Origin: Flavimaricola marinus
GTDB lineage: Bacteria; Pseudomonadota; Alphaproteobacteria; Rhodobacterales; Rhodobacteraceae
Length of the DNA stretch: 34,409 nucleotides
Assembly (NCBI RefSeq): GCF_900184895.1
Contig: NZ_FXZK01000019.1
Coordinates: 1 to 34,409 of the forward strand
Direction: 5' to 3'
The notes under the pieces were generated by a model. It worked only from the letters and a program-made list of their open reading frames with translations. It ran no database searches and had not been told where the DNA came from. Positions within the stretch are counted from its first letter, which is position 1, and each line of letters starts with the position of its first letter. Made by a program: the position numbers and the translations under genes. Positions 24,027-32,404 of this stretch are shown here, in pieces.

Positions 24027-24763
24027 CCCAACGCCTGCAAGGTAAGACCGTTGTGGTGACAGCAGCCGGCCAAGGCATCGGGCGGGCAATCGCAGAGCGA
24101 CTTCTGGCAGAGGGGGCGCAGGTCCACGCGTCCGATTTGAATCCGGATCTATTGTCGGACCTAAAAGGCGCGCGTGTCGCAGGTCTGGACGCGACGAATG
24201 CCTCTGACGTGACAGAATACTTCGAGACATTCGACCAGATTGACGTTCTGGTTCACGGGGTTGGCTATGTGCACCAAGGCACGATCGAGGAATGTAGTCT
24301 TGAGGATTGGCGCCGGTCTTGTGCCATCACCTTGGACAGTGCCTTTTTGGTCTTGGGGGCAGGTATACCGAAAATGAAGGCGCAGGGCGGCAGTATCATC
24401 ACCATTGGGTCGGTTGCTAGTTCAATCAAAGGTTTTCCAAAGCGGGCAGCGTATTGCGCGACCAAAGGCGGGGTGTTGGGTCTGACGAAATCAGTTGCCT
24501 CTGACTATTTGCCCTTTGGGATTCGGTGCAACGCGATTTGCCCGGGTACCGTTGACAGCCCCAGCTTGCAAGGTCGCATCGCAGAATTGGCGAGCCAGAT
24601 GGGCAGTCACGAGGCCGCGATGAAATTCTTCATCGACCGACAGCCCGTAGGGCGTTTTGGCAGACCGGACGAGATAGCAGGCCTTTGCGCTTTCCTCGCC
24701 TCGGATGATGGTGCGTTTGTGACGGGTCAGGCCATCAACATTGACGGTGGCATCACGATTTGA
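24017..24763 (+). CDS. SDR family oxidoreductase (probable 2-keto-3-deoxy-sugar-acid 4-dehydrogenase)
   Basis: A 248-residue SDR close in sequence to 2-keto-3-deoxy-L-fuconate dehydrogenase and animal DHRS6. Shared stretches are TAAGQGIGRA (15-24), HGVGYVHQGTIEECS, GSVASSIKGFPKRAAYCATKGGVLGLTKSVA and CPGTVDSPSLQGRI, with Ser132, Tyr146 and Lys150 catalytic. Asp40 suggests NAD use. It would oxidise C4 of the 2-keto-3-deoxy acid to give the substrate of the FAH-family hydrolase encoded just upstream. The ten-base overlap with that gene implies coupling. Confidence 0.88.
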   Translation: MDLTQRLQGKTVVVTAAGQGIGRAIAERLLAEGAQVHASDLNPDLLSDLKGARVAGLDATNASDVTEYFETFDQIDVLVHGVGYVHQGTIEECSLEDWRRSCAITLDSAFLVLGAGIPKMKAQGGSIITIGSVASSIKGFPKRAAYCATKGGVLGLTKSVASDYLPFGIRCNAICPGTVDSPSLQGRIAELASQMGSHEAAMKFFIDRQPVGRFGRPDEIAGLCAFLASDDGAFVTGQAINIDGGITI

Positions 24764-25779
24764 CCGAAACGGTTTGGACATTTGATTGGGGGTGCATCCG
24801 CGGCGAAGTGGCCGCACTCGGCGGGATGCTTGGCCCTGTTTGGTTTACGCTTCCCGACGGTCCTGTCGTGCAGCCCTTTGCCGTCGCGCCCTGGGCCGAT
24901 GACCCACCAGAAAAACTAAACGTGCTGCCACCCATCTTGCGACAATTGCGTGGAGAGTTCCCATGCGTGCCGTTCGGCGTTTCCCATGCGCGAACCGACT
25001 TGCCAGACCGATGGATGGACGGCCTTGATCTCTCAATCCCGCCCGCAGATGAATTTGCCCATGGGTATAGCGCAAATCATAAATGGCACCTCCTAGAACA
25101 AACAGACACCACCATCACGATCGGCATCGACTATCCTGAAGACCATGTCGTAAGTCGCCTGAAACGGCGTATTTCGCTGGACGGTGATCTGCAGATCAAG
25201 ATTGATCTACACATTGAAATGCGGCGTGATGCTGCGCTGCCGATCGGGCTGCACCCGATTTTTGCATTGCCCGTTCATTCGAGGGCTGCGCACCTGAGTA
25301 TTCCGTCGCTGCAGAGCGTACGATCATTTCCGGTTCCCGTGGATGAAGTGTCGCAATGCATGCCCGATGAGACCGCCGATACCTTAACGCAGATACGAAC
25401 GAAAGACGGTGCGATGCTGGACGTGACGCGACTTCCACTTGCACTGCAAACAGAGGAACTCCTGGCCGTTTCGCTGACGGATGGTGATGTGCGCCTGTCA
25501 GACATCCAGAATGGCTATGCCGTTGGTCTTTCGTGGGACATCGACAGGTTTCCCCGGTGCCTGCTTTGGCTCTCGAACCGCGGTCGCACGGCCTATCCGT
25601 GGTGCAGTCGGTTTTGCGCCATCGGCATTGAACCGGTTGTAGCGGCCTTCGATCTGGGTGTCGCGCATTCCGCTAATCGTCATGCGCCATTCGCAAGATC
25701 TGGAACAGCAACCCAAACGCCGCTTTCAGCCAGTGAACCATTCACCACAAGCTATTCAATTGCGGTGGGTCACCTTTGA
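24760..25779 (+). CDS. Aldose 1-epimerase-like protein (sugar mutarotase)
   Basis: A 339-residue protein with the galactose mutarotase-like fold. The best start is a TTG at 24760 that overlaps the SDR stop as TTGA, a weak start compensated by coupling. Features include GGMLGPVWFTLPDGPVVQPFAVAPW near the N-terminus and LPIGLHPIFALP mid-protein, where the family places its substrate-binding histidine. Mutarotases deliver the anomer required by the sugar dehydrogenase. The same gene type closes L-fucose oxidation operons. It is the last gene of the operon. Confidence 0.8.
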   Translation: MTETVWTFDWGCIRGEVAALGGMLGPVWFTLPDGPVVQPFAVAPWADDPPEKLNVLPPILRQLRGEFPCVPFGVSHARTDLPDRWMDGLDLSIPPADEFAHGYSANHKWHLLEQTDTTITIGIDYPEDHVVSRLKRRISLDGDLQIKIDLHIEMRRDAALPIGLHPIFALPVHSRAAHLSIPSLQSVRSFPVPVDEVSQCMPDETADTLTQIRTKDGAMLDVTRLPLALQTEELLAVSLTDGDVRLSDIQNGYAVGLSWDIDRFPRCLLWLSNRGRTAYPWCSRFCAIGIEPVVAAFDLGVAHSANRHAPFARSGTATQTPLSASEPFTTSYSIAVGHL

Positions 25780-25795
25780 TCATGTCGAGCCGAAA

Positions 25796-25811
25796 ATGGC
25801 GCGTTCGCCAT
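25796..25811 (+). terminator. Weak hairpin after the sugar operon
   Basis: ATGGCG-CGTT-CGCCAT forms a six-pair stem 17 bp after the epimerase stop. No T tract follows, so intrinsic termination is uncertain. Confidence 0.35.
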
Positions 25812-25964
25812 CATCTCCGTCGCCTAGCGTTTAAACAGTCTGCGGGCAACCAAAAGCTGCCACGGGGGAAAGTCGCTTTGCTGATCTTCAAATCAGTGGA
25901 GGTCACGCGATAGCAACTCTGCAAGTTCAGCCAACGGGGTCATCTTTTATAGAGAGGGTACAAA

Positions 25965-26951
25965 ATGGATGATTCAAAATGGGGATCAGAAGATCGTCGC
26001 GGATATTGGAAACCCTACAAGCCGCTGACCTATCCCAACGTTTTTGTATGGCCAATGAGCCTGAGCGGAATTCGCAGTTGGCTGCCCCAATATCTGTTCC
26101 CTTGGACGATCGTCTATGCGGGCCTTTCGGTTTTGGTTTTTCTGTATCTCACGCCGTCCGCCGCGCGGATGCAAACACTGAGCATGGATTGGGTGTTGCT
26201 TATCTTGTTGCGCAACTATGCGCTGCATATTGCGGTGGTCGGACTGCTGCACGTATGGCTGTACACCCGTCAATCCCAAGGAACGGCGTTCAAATATAAC
26301 CGCCGCTGGCCGCAAACGCACAACCCGATTTTTACCTTCAACAGCCAGACGCGTGATAATGTGTTCTGGTCACTTGTCAGCGGCGTGCCCATCTGGACCG
26401 CGTGGGAATGTCTGGCCTGGTGGCTATATGCCAACGGTTATGTGGCGCAGCTTGGCATTTCGGAAAACCCGGTATGGTTTGTTCTGTTATGGCTATTGGT
26501 GCCATTGCTGCACGAATTCCACTTCTATTGCGTGCACCGATTGATCCATGTTCTCTGGCTTTATAAGCGCATTCATTATCTGCATCATCGCAACATCAAC
26601 CCCGGTCCTTGGTCAGGACTTTCGATGCATCCCATGGAACATCTCCTGTATTTTTCAGGCTACCTGATCTATTTTATTCTACCTGCCCATCCGCTGCATT
26701 TCATGAACATGGGGCTTCTTGCGGGGCTGTCGCCGGCGCAGGGGCACACCGGTTTTGACCGTGTTGTGGCAGGCGGGGATAAATCGGTCGGGCTGTCTTA
26801 TTACGCGCATTATCTGCACCATAGGTATTTTGAGGTAAACTATGCCGATGGTTCAATCCCGCTGGATAGATGGTTTGGGACGTTTCACGATGGCAGTCCC
26901 GAAGCTGATGAGGCTCTTAAACTGCGCCGCTCGAAACTATCGGGAAAGTAA
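25965..26951 (+). CDS. Fatty acid hydroxylase / sterol desaturase family membrane protein
   Basis: A 328-residue membrane protein with the di-iron histidine clusters of the family: HEFHFYCVHRLIH (183-195), HYLHHRN (204-210), MHPMEH (221-226) and HYLHHRYFEVNY (282-293). Hydrophobic helices flank them (for example YLFPWTIVYAGLSVLVFLYL and WFVLLWLLVPLL). The family adds hydroxyl groups or double bonds to lipid chains. The gene stands alone, 185 bp after the sugar operon, and AGAGAGGG lies ~8 bases before its ATG. Link to the sugar pathway is not evident. Confidence 0.9.
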   Translation: MDDSKWGSEDRRGYWKPYKPLTYPNVFVWPMSLSGIRSWLPQYLFPWTIVYAGLSVLVFLYLTPSAARMQTLSMDWVLLILLRNYALHIAVVGLLHVWLYTRQSQGTAFKYNRRWPQTHNPIFTFNSQTRDNVFWSLVSGVPIWTAWECLAWWLYANGYVAQLGISENPVWFVLLWLLVPLLHEFHFYCVHRLIHVLWLYKRIHYLHHRNINPGPWSGLSMHPMEHLLYFSGYLIYFILPAHPLHFMNMGLLAGLSPAQGHTGFDRVVAGGDKSVGLSYYAHYLHHRYFEVNYADGSIPLDRWFGTFHDGSPEADEALKLRRSKLSGK

Positions 26952-27645
26952 TCTGTAACAAATTCCGGCAGGCTATAGCTTGACCATCTGTGCCGTATTC
27001 GGGTTTCGCGCTACAGAAAAATCTCCGAACAGTGAAAGCGTGCAGATATTATTTAGGTTGGCCCGGCGCAGGCGATTAATGTCTTTTTCGGGCTGGCTGC
27101 AACGCTTTGCTGAGCCCTAAATATATGTCAGCCATGGGCAGTTTTTCCGCAACTGATCTTCTGGACCCTCAACCGCAGACATTTGCGGCGGGACAAAACA
27201 TCGGTAAGTGGGGCTCCTTGCTGTCATCGGACGAAGGTTGCTGCAGGGCTGCTTGCAAAAGGCGGACGGCATGCGCCACTCGCTTAAATATCAGATCTCG
27301 ATCTTCTCGGGGATGCTGAGGGCATCTTCGACTTAGACGCCCAAGTAGCACAGCGTGCAATCGATCTTTGTGTGGGGAAGAAGCAGTCGTTCCGCCCGCA
27401 AGCTTCGGACTTGGCCGTAGATTGCAGGGGCCTTTGTCCGGCGCATAGGTTTTGCCCTTTTATTGCTGTTTGGCGGCCCCATTGCACCATTGGTCTATCT
27501 GGGAATGGTTGGGGCGGTGTTAGTCTCTTACACACGCGGAAGGGTGATTCCACTTTCAGTCATGGGCAGCGCATTGGATTGGCTTGGTGTAAGAAAGGCA
27601 TCAAGATTTGTCGTAGAACTGGATGCCGTTCCGCCAGACACACGC
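26952..27645. other. ~700-bp region without a clear intact gene
   Basis: No frame here has convincing family features. A plus-strand frame from ~27421 to 27684 has a hydrophobic stretch (FALLLLFGGPIAPLVYLGMV) but no start codon with a ribosome site. The part around 27284-27440 resembles worn-down mobile DNA, including CGTTCCGCCCGCAAGCTTCG, which is like dispersed repeats of this group. It probably marks a deletion/insertion scar that removed most of the conjugation genes. Confidence 0.4.
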
Positions 27646-28014
27646 TTAAACGTTTTGTCCGCAGTGTGTAAATTTGACCGCTGATCCTTGCTGCGGTCTG
27701 CATGAATGGCCGTTCTTCCTGCTGTGCGGCGGCACGAAATTTCTCGCTCCTGAGGCAATTCCTGCGCTGCGAGCGCACGCAGCACAAAATACGAATTTAC
27801 AGAATGGGCTGATGATGTTGAAGAACCAGCTGAGAAAGACACCTAAGACAGCCAGCGTGGCGATGACTACACCAAGCGGGCCGGTCAGAGCGTCAACGAT
27901 GCCCTGCAAAAGGCTTTGGATCGGGGAGAGATCAATGCTTTGCGCAAGTGCAGGGTCGGCGACCAGCAAGAACAGCGCCAATGATGCTGCGAATAGGGAT
28001 GTAAAATGTCTCAT
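27646..28014 (-). pseudogene. virB2: VirB2/TrbC-type pilin gene, C-terminus lost
   Basis: Residues 1-25 ([25 protein letters not shown]) are a signal peptide, followed by IDLSPIQSLLQGIVDALTG and the first membrane helix PLGVVIATLAVLGVFLSWFF. VirB2 pilins then need a loop and a second hydrophobic helix. Here the frame turns at about residue 69 (~27808) into a Cys- and Arg-rich tail (CKFVFCAACARSAG) with no membrane helix. The ATG overlaps the stop of the upstream lytic transglycosylase gene, as in virB operons. The downstream virB3 and later genes are absent, so the pilin is probably non-functional. Confidence 0.75.
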
Positions 28015-28763
28015 GGGTTTGTTCCTTCCAGTCGAGCGACCACCGCCATGACGCGGGCCACATGATTTTGGGTTTCTCGGTATGGGGGTATTCCACCATA
28101 TTGGCGCACGGCATCGGGGCCGGCGTTGTAGGCTGCCAAGGCAAGCCGCGGGCTGCCAAAGAGCTCAAGCATCATTGCGAGATAACGCGCGGAACCATCG
28201 AGGTTTTGCAGGGGATCACGGGGATCGACGCCGAGATCGCGCGCTGTTGCGGGCATCAACTGGCCAAGGCCAATAGCGCCTGCGCTAGAAACCGCGCTCT
28301 GACGATAGGCGCTTTCGATTTCGATGTTGGCGCGGAAGAGAAGGAGCCAGTCTGAAACCGAAAGTCCTGCGCGGCGCAAGCCGGTATGGCTGCCGTAGCG
28401 TAGCGCCGTGGCCTCAATTGCCGAAAGAACGTCTGCGCGGGGAAGGGGCGCGCGCGGTACAATGGCAGCAACGCGGATTTCTTCTGTTGCTGCGGCAACA
28501 TCAGGTTCGTCAAATATAGTGAGCGCTTCGGCCGCCGAGCCTTGGCCTACGCCGTCATTGTAGTTCCGGGCAAAGCTGTTTTGGGATTGCGTGGCGGTCA
28601 GAGAGCCGTCGCTCTCCATGACCAGAACCATTTGCGCGGAGGCGGAAAAAGTAGATGCGCCGAGAAGTAGAAGACTAGCTGCTGCTTCCTTTGTCGGCTG
28701 TTGCCAGTTTATGCGTGGTGCGTTGACCTTCTTCGAGAGGAACGTCGGCGTGGGAGAAGCCAA
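28011..28763 (-). CDS. virB1: VirB1-like lytic transglycosylase
   Basis: The C-terminal ~110 residues form an SLT domain: [35 protein letters not shown] with the catalytic Glu in IEIESAY, then [30 protein letters not shown] hydrophobic segment ([18 protein letters not shown]) looks like a signal peptide. The start is unclear: no ATG lies close before that segment, and the TTG at 28763 used here is a guess. The frame overlaps the end of the upstream gene. VirB1 proteins locally open peptidoglycan for the secretion channel. Confidence 0.8.
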   Translation of the reverse strand: MASPTPTFLSKKVNAPRINWQQPTKEAAASLLLLGASTFSASAQMVLVMESDGSLTATQSQNSFARNYNDGVGQGSAAEALTIFDEPDVAAATEEIRVAAIVPRAPLPRADVLSAIEATALRYGSHTGLRRAGLSVSDWLLLFRANIEIESAYRQSAVSSAGAIGLGQLMPATARDLGVDPRDPLQNLDGSARYLAMMLELFGSPRLALAAYNAGPDAVRQYGGIPPYRETQNHVARVMAVVARLEGTNP

Positions 28764-29028
28764 TCCTAACCAGGAACGACACGACGCCGGTGATGGTTTT
28801 GAATTCGCGGATTTTGATGTCGTTATGCGTTGTACGGGTGCGGGCAGTAACCAAGAGCTTTTCCACACCGTCATCGCTGACAGCGCGCATGATCCAGATG
28901 CCGTAATAGCTCGGACCTTTCTTGTGCGCAGACTCCTGGCATAAGATTTCGGCGCTATAGCCGCTTTCCACGAGTTCGCGGAATCTCGCCTCCGTAACCA
29001 CATTTGGTGCTTCGACTTCCCAGTTCAT
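28675..29028 (-). CDS. Uncharacterised protein upstream of virB1
   Basis: A 117-residue soluble protein (start [20 protein letters not shown]; an ATG five... residues further upstream at 29040 is a non-ATG alternative). No domain is recognised. It contains [26 protein letters not shown], which suggests a beta-rich core. Position ahead of virB1 on the same strand, with overlap, suggests that it was the first gene of the conjugation operon. Confidence 0.65.
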   Translation of the reverse strand: MNWEVEAPNVVTEARFRELVESGYSAEILCQESAHKKGPSYYGIWIMRAVSDDGVEKLLVTARTRTTHNDIKIREFKTITGVVSFLVRIGFSHADVPLEEGQRTTHKLATADKGSSS

Positions 29029-29169
29029 GGCCCGGCTCACGCTTTCTCTAAAGACGCAACGCTAGGCATTCCTACTTGAAGCCCAGAGATACGATAGTAT
29101 AGATTTGTCCGCAAGGTATATTTATGTGTTGCGGCTGTACTGTGATCGCGCACCCATTAGGCATGTGAA

Positions 29170-29490
29170 GTGAGTATATTCAAGGTTTCATGGGAATTTT
29201 GGCGCGCCCGAATGCACGGAATCTGTAGCGTTCAGACTATAGTTTTCCTCACATTTCTGGCCGGAGATGCGTCGGCACAGACCTGTTTCGCGCCCCCACG
29301 ACCCTTCGTTCCAAGCGACCCGCAAGCTGCTCAAGAATATGCAGACCTCATCCGGAACGACTTTGAGGCCTACATTCAGGACATTCAGAACTATTTCCGC
29401 TGCCTTGATGGCGAACGGGCGCGCGCTTTTCAGGAAGCGCGTGAAGTCAGCGAAGAGTATGGAAGGTTCCATGGATTGGTTGGGCCATAG
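29170..29490 (+). CDS. Small putative secreted protein
   Basis: A 106-residue frame diverging from the virB remnant. The segment QTIVFLTFLAGDASAQTCFAPPRPF reads as a signal peptide ending ASA-Q. The mature part has two cysteines and a helical EYADLIRNDFEAYIQDIQNYF stretch. The GTG at 29170 gives a long N-region; the ATG at 29212 would give a more ordinary signal peptide. No family is recognised. T4SS loci of this group often have a small secreted protein of this kind, which is inference from context. Confidence 0.6.
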   Translation: MSIFKVSWEFWRARMHGICSVQTIVFLTFLAGDASAQTCFAPPRPFVPSDPQAAQEYADLIRNDFEAYIQDIQNYFRCLDGERARAFQEAREVSEEYGRFHGLVGP

Positions 29491-29521
29491 TTATGGAATA
29501 CAGGGGCTTGTCGAAAAGCAC

Positions 29522-29734
29522 TCAGAATCTGGGATTGAGAAGGTCTCGTGCCTCAATGCCCGATGCCTCCGCAATCGCTTCGACCATATCGATCGACGCG
29601 GCATGCTTTGCGTTCTCGATCTTGCCAATATAGCCACGATCAATGTCCGCGCGATGCGCAAGGGTTTCTTGGCTGAACCCTCTGGATCGGCGCGCCTCCT
29701 GAATATTTAGACCAAGTAGTACCCGTAGCTTCAT
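29522..29734 (-). CDS. Small XRE-family transcriptional regulator
   Basis: A 70-residue single-domain HTH protein: LNIQEARRSRGFSQETLAHRADIDRGYIGKIENAKHAASIDMVEAIAEASGI is a full helix-turn-helix of the Cro/C1 type. The ATG at 29734 is close to an inverted repeat at 29754-29786. It may repress itself and neighbouring transfer genes, a common role beside virB loci. No partner toxin gene is apparent. Confidence 0.88.
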   Translation of the reverse strand: MKLRVLLGLNIQEARRSRGFSQETLAHRADIDRGYIGKIENAKHAASIDMVEAIAEASGIEARDLLNPRF

Positions 29735-29753
29735 GCCTAAGGCAGAGCCCGGA

Positions 29754-29786
29754 TGTAGAGTATTTAGCCACGCAAGATATTCTACA
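29754..29786. promoter_or_regulatory. Inverted repeat upstream of the XRE regulator gene (candidate operator)
   Basis: TGTAGAGTAT (29754-29763) and ATATTCTACA (29777-29786) are inverse complements at 9 of 10 positions, 13 bp apart, and lie 20-52 bp before the start codon. Confidence 0.5.
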
Positions 29787-30085
29787 TTCGCATCCTAGAC
29801 TATTGTCTTTGGGTGAAAATTTTTCAAATTGGGACTGAACGCCGCGATGGGCGAGTGATGAAGTGAAATTGCACGTGAGGGTTGGGCGAGGGCTGTGGCC
29901 GTATTTTTGTCAGATGTTTATCCAGGCCGATGGGAGGATCCATCAAAAATGGGTGTCTTTCAGGAGGCAGTTTATATTCCTGAATTTTCTGAGCCTTCGG
30001 GCTGACCTAACCCTCAATATGACCAAAACCCAAGCTACCAAACCGCGGCGCGACTTCCGACCTAGAGACAAGAGTGAATTAAAGA
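29787..30085. other. Intergenic region
   Basis: No supported gene is seen. A plus-strand frame at 29863-30102 has no family features. Its last 27 codons (from ATG 30019) overlap the start of the next small ORF and could be a leader peptide, but nothing further supports this. Confidence 0.3.
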
Positions 30086-30337
30086 GTGCCCTATTCAAAT
30101 GACGAAGCAACACCCATTGCGCAGCTCATCGGATCTGATGGCAAGAGCATCGTTGGTTTGGTCTACGTTTGGGAAACATCGGAGTTGGCAATACTGTGGC
30201 TTAATCCAAAAAAGACGGCAGCTTTCGTTGACCCTGAAATAGACCCCGAAATGCTCGCTAAGGGTAAAGCGACAACGCCAGCAGAGTTGCTAGTGTTACT
30301 TGGAGGACTTCCAACACTTGCTAAAAAATCGTCATGA
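30086..30337 (+). CDS. Small uncharacterised ORF
   Basis: An 83-residue acidic frame with GTG start: AQLIGSDGKSIVGLVYVWET, LAILWLNPKKTAAFVDPEID, TTPAELLVLLGGLPTLAKK. Composition looks protein-like (alternating hydrophobic and charged residues) and it ends cleanly. There is no strong ribosome site and no recognised family, so it may be a genuine small gene or chance. Confidence 0.45.
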   Translation: MPYSNDEATPIAQLIGSDGKSIVGLVYVWETSELAILWLNPKKTAAFVDPEIDPEMLAKGKATTPAELLVLLGGLPTLAKKSS

Positions 30338-30420
30338 GTGGTCGGGTGGCTGTTCGAACGTAACGTCAAATTCGCATAAGCGCGCATATTTCAATTCATG
30401 GTTTCGTTAATCTTTAAAGG

Positions 30421-30548
30421 ACTTTGAGTGTAGTGAATCACACGACCGAGCGACCAAAGCGGCCATTGATGTTGATTACAGCGAATGCTGAGTGTGAGCC
30501 CATCTTTACCGGATCTCCGCGATGCGGCGAATGTCGGCTTTGGCGAAC
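30421..30548. repeat. Intergenic dispersed-repeat-like segment
   Basis: Contains AAGCGGCCATTGATG (30458-30472) and, on the minus strand, AAAGCCGACATTCGC (30528-30542). Both motifs also occur beside the repeat copy at 32420-32530 (AAGCGGCCACTCGTG, AAAGCCGACATTGGC). It is a degenerate relative of that repeat. Confidence 0.4.
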
Positions 30549-31424
30549 TTAAAGTGCGACTAAATCAAGCTTGTCTGGATTCCGCATGACATAAATCCAC
30601 GCAATCTTCCCGCTTCGATCCGGCGCGAGCGTTGTGATGGAATCCAATAGACCCGATTGATAGCGCAGCAAAGCGGGCTTGGCATTTACCATCGACATTT
30701 GGCTCGTCCAACCCGGTTCATCTTTCGCCCTTTCGTACAATGCTCGGAACACCATCATAATCTCGTTCCCGCCACACAAAGGACGCCGCGCCGCGCGTTT
30801 CTTGGCTCCGCCATCCGTGATAGCAACGGCATCAGGCGTGAGAAGCGATAACGCGGTATCAAAGTCCTCCGCCATGATTGCCATAAAGAAACGCTGGCTT
30901 AGGTCCGCGACCTCTTCAGGCGTCGCATCAAAACGGGGGCCAGAGTCGTGCAACTTCTTTTGCGACCTGCTTACAAGTTGACGACAGGCCCCTTGCGTTG
31001 TTCCAAGAGTGGCAGCGAGCTCCGAATAGCTGGCGTCGAATGCCTCCCTGAGAATGAATGCAGCGCGTTCCTTTTCGCTGAGACGTTCCATGGCCCAAAG
31101 CAATGCCAATTCGCATTCTTGCGCCAATTCAAAGTGATATTCGGGCTCTTGGGGTTCCGATTGAATAAGGGGCTCGGGCAGCCACGGACCGACATAGATT
31201 TCGCGTTGACGATGGGCGGACCGTAAGGTGTCGATTGCAATATTTGTGGCAACCCTGCGCAGCCAAGCCGCAGGATTGTCGATCCTCTCAATGTCGGCGG
31301 CGGCCCACTTTAGCCAAGTGTCCTGAACGACGTCTTCCGCTCCAGCACGTTCGCCAAGCATGCGGTAGCACAGCGACAACAACTTCTTTCGTTCGGCTTC
31401 AAATATGTTTGTAACCATGTTCAT
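30549..31424 (-). CDS. ECF41-type RNA polymerase sigma factor
   Basis: A 291-residue ECF sigma factor. Region 2 is residues ~8-75 (CYRMLGERAGAEDVVQDTWLKW) and region 4 is ~108-160 (ERAAFILREAFDASYSELAATLGTTQGACRQLVSRSQKKL). The linker carries YVGPWLPEP (77-85). A SnoaL-like C-terminal domain follows with DGGAK (204-208) and NPDKL (282-286). These are the signatures of the ECF41 group, which lacks a classical anti-sigma factor and is controlled through its own C-terminus. The start overlaps the stop of the CMD gene (ATGA), a partner known for this group. Confidence 0.93.
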   Translation of the reverse strand: MNMVTNIFEAERKKLLSLCYRMLGERAGAEDVVQDTWLKWAAADIERIDNPAAWLRRVATNIAIDTLRSAHRQREIYVGPWLPEPLIQSEPQEPEYHFELAQECELALLWAMERLSEKERAAFILREAFDASYSELAATLGTTQGACRQLVSRSQKKLHDSGPRFDATPEEVADLSQRFFMAIMAEDFDTALSLLTPDAVAITDGGAKKRAARRPLCGGNEIMMVFRALYERAKDEPGWTSQMSMVNAKPALLRYQSGLLDSITTLAPDRSGKIAWIYVMRNPDKLDLVAL

Positions 31425-31963
31425 GCGCGGGGCAGGACCTGAATTGTTTCATGACTTGCTTTGACACTGCTACAGGTCTGTCCAAAACCCAACCCGCGTT
31501 TCAAAACCGGATATATCCGCCCACTGGCTGCGGCAAAAGAAGCAGCCGTGACGGCGGCGGGGCCGAACCGCCTGTCGATTTCGGCCCTAAGTTCTTCCAG
31601 TTCATGCACATTAGCAATAGCGGCTTGAGCAAACCGAAACCCAAGCCCAACATCGCCGGCTGCGACCGCATCACCCTGTAGACAAAGGGCAAGCTGATCT
31701 TTTGGGACTGCTGCCTCAAGTGCCATATCGACAATAAGCTGCACACATGGTCCGCAATCTCCTTCCTGTGTCGACCCCAACATAGCGCCCGCCCAGACGT
31801 TTCGTGCCGCCTTAGGGCCCTGAAACTGAGTAAACAACGGGAGCAAGGACAGCCGCACACCCGCCTCCGCAGACGTCTCAACGACGTGAGACATGTAGCT
31901 GGTGTCATAGCTGTAACGTTTCGCGAATTTCCGCATACCCATCTTCAAAAAATACCGGATCAT
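31421..31963 (-). CDS. Carboxymuconolactone decarboxylase/AhpD-like protein
   Basis: A 180-residue protein with the CxxC pair Cys70/Cys73 in STQEGDCGPCVQLIVDMAL, the redox motif of AhpD-like CMD proteins. N-terminal MIRYFLKMGMRKFAKRYSYD is basic and hydrophobic and may lie against the membrane. The ATG at 31963 is chosen because it overlaps the stop of the upstream gene. ECF41 sigma factors typically control a CMD, oxidoreductase or epimerase gene beside them, so this is the expected target. Confidence 0.87.
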   Translation of the reverse strand: MIRYFLKMGMRKFAKRYSYDTSYMSHVVETSAEAGVRLSLLPLFTQFQGPKAARNVWAGAMLGSTQEGDCGPCVQLIVDMALEAAVPKDQLALCLQGDAVAAGDVGLGFRFAQAAIANVHELEELRAEIDRRFGPAAVTAASFAAASGRIYPVLKRGLGFGQTCSSVKASHETIQVLPRA

Positions 31964-32346
31964 GCCTGTTTCCCACCCGCTTGAATATTGATTGCCGCGA
32001 AGAACGCGAGAAGTGCTGGCATTTGAATGCCGAGCAGGTTCGTAAGCGCAACAATGTCGAGAGGAACTCCGCGGTGAATCCACATCCAGATGTGTAACAT
32101 CGCATGTAGGACAAGCCATCCTGCCCCACAAACCCCAACTGATTTGTCGTTTTTGTGGCCAGCCCAGAGCAGCATTCCACCGCTCAACAGGTAAGCAAGA
32201 GCGACATCCTGCGCAAAATGAAAATTGAGCGGGCCCGTAAGAACCACGCCTGGAACGTTTTCATACCAATGCTGCGTGGCACCCCCAATATAGGCAGCTG
32301 TCACCAAAGACAGTCCACCAACGCCCAATAAAATTTGTCTTTGCAT
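31960..32346 (-). CDS. Small four-helix membrane protein in the ECF41 operon
   Basis: A 128-residue inner-membrane protein with four hydrophobic segments (LLGVGGLSLVTAAYIGG, VALAYLLSGGMLLWAG, GVCGAGWLVLHAMLHIWMWI, LLGIQMPALLAFFAAINI). Histidines cluster in the third helix (LHAMLHIW). The ATG at 32346 has GGAG seven bases upstream; an ATG five codons earlier lacks one. It is the first gene after the ECF41 promoter and overlaps the CMD gene by four bases. The family is not certain. Confidence 0.8.
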   Translation of the reverse strand: MQRQILLGVGGLSLVTAAYIGGATQHWYENVPGVVLTGPLNFHFAQDVALAYLLSGGMLLWAGHKNDKSVGVCGAGWLVLHAMLHIWMWIHRGVPLDIVALTNLLGIQMPALLAFFAAINIQAGGKQA

Positions 32347-32377
32347 CACATCTCCAAACATTTGGTTTCAGAGATAT

Positions 32378-32404
32378 GACGATCCGGCCGTAACTTATGT
32401 GACA
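32378..32404 (-). promoter_or_regulatory. ECF41-type promoter
   Basis: On the minus strand TGTCACA (32404-32398) and CGTC (32381-32378) are separated by 16 bp. These are the consensus -35 and -10 elements described for ECF41 sigma factors. They lie 32 bp before the first gene of the operon, so the sigma factor likely drives its own transcription. Confidence 0.85.

Noticed and set aside
27421-27684. Small membrane protein gene
   Set aside because: One hydrophobic stretch is present, but no proper start or ribosome site is found and the surroundings look degraded.
29267-29710. 147-codon plus-strand frame over the small secreted protein and the XRE gene
   Set aside because: It runs opposite a clear helix-turn-helix gene and has no domain.
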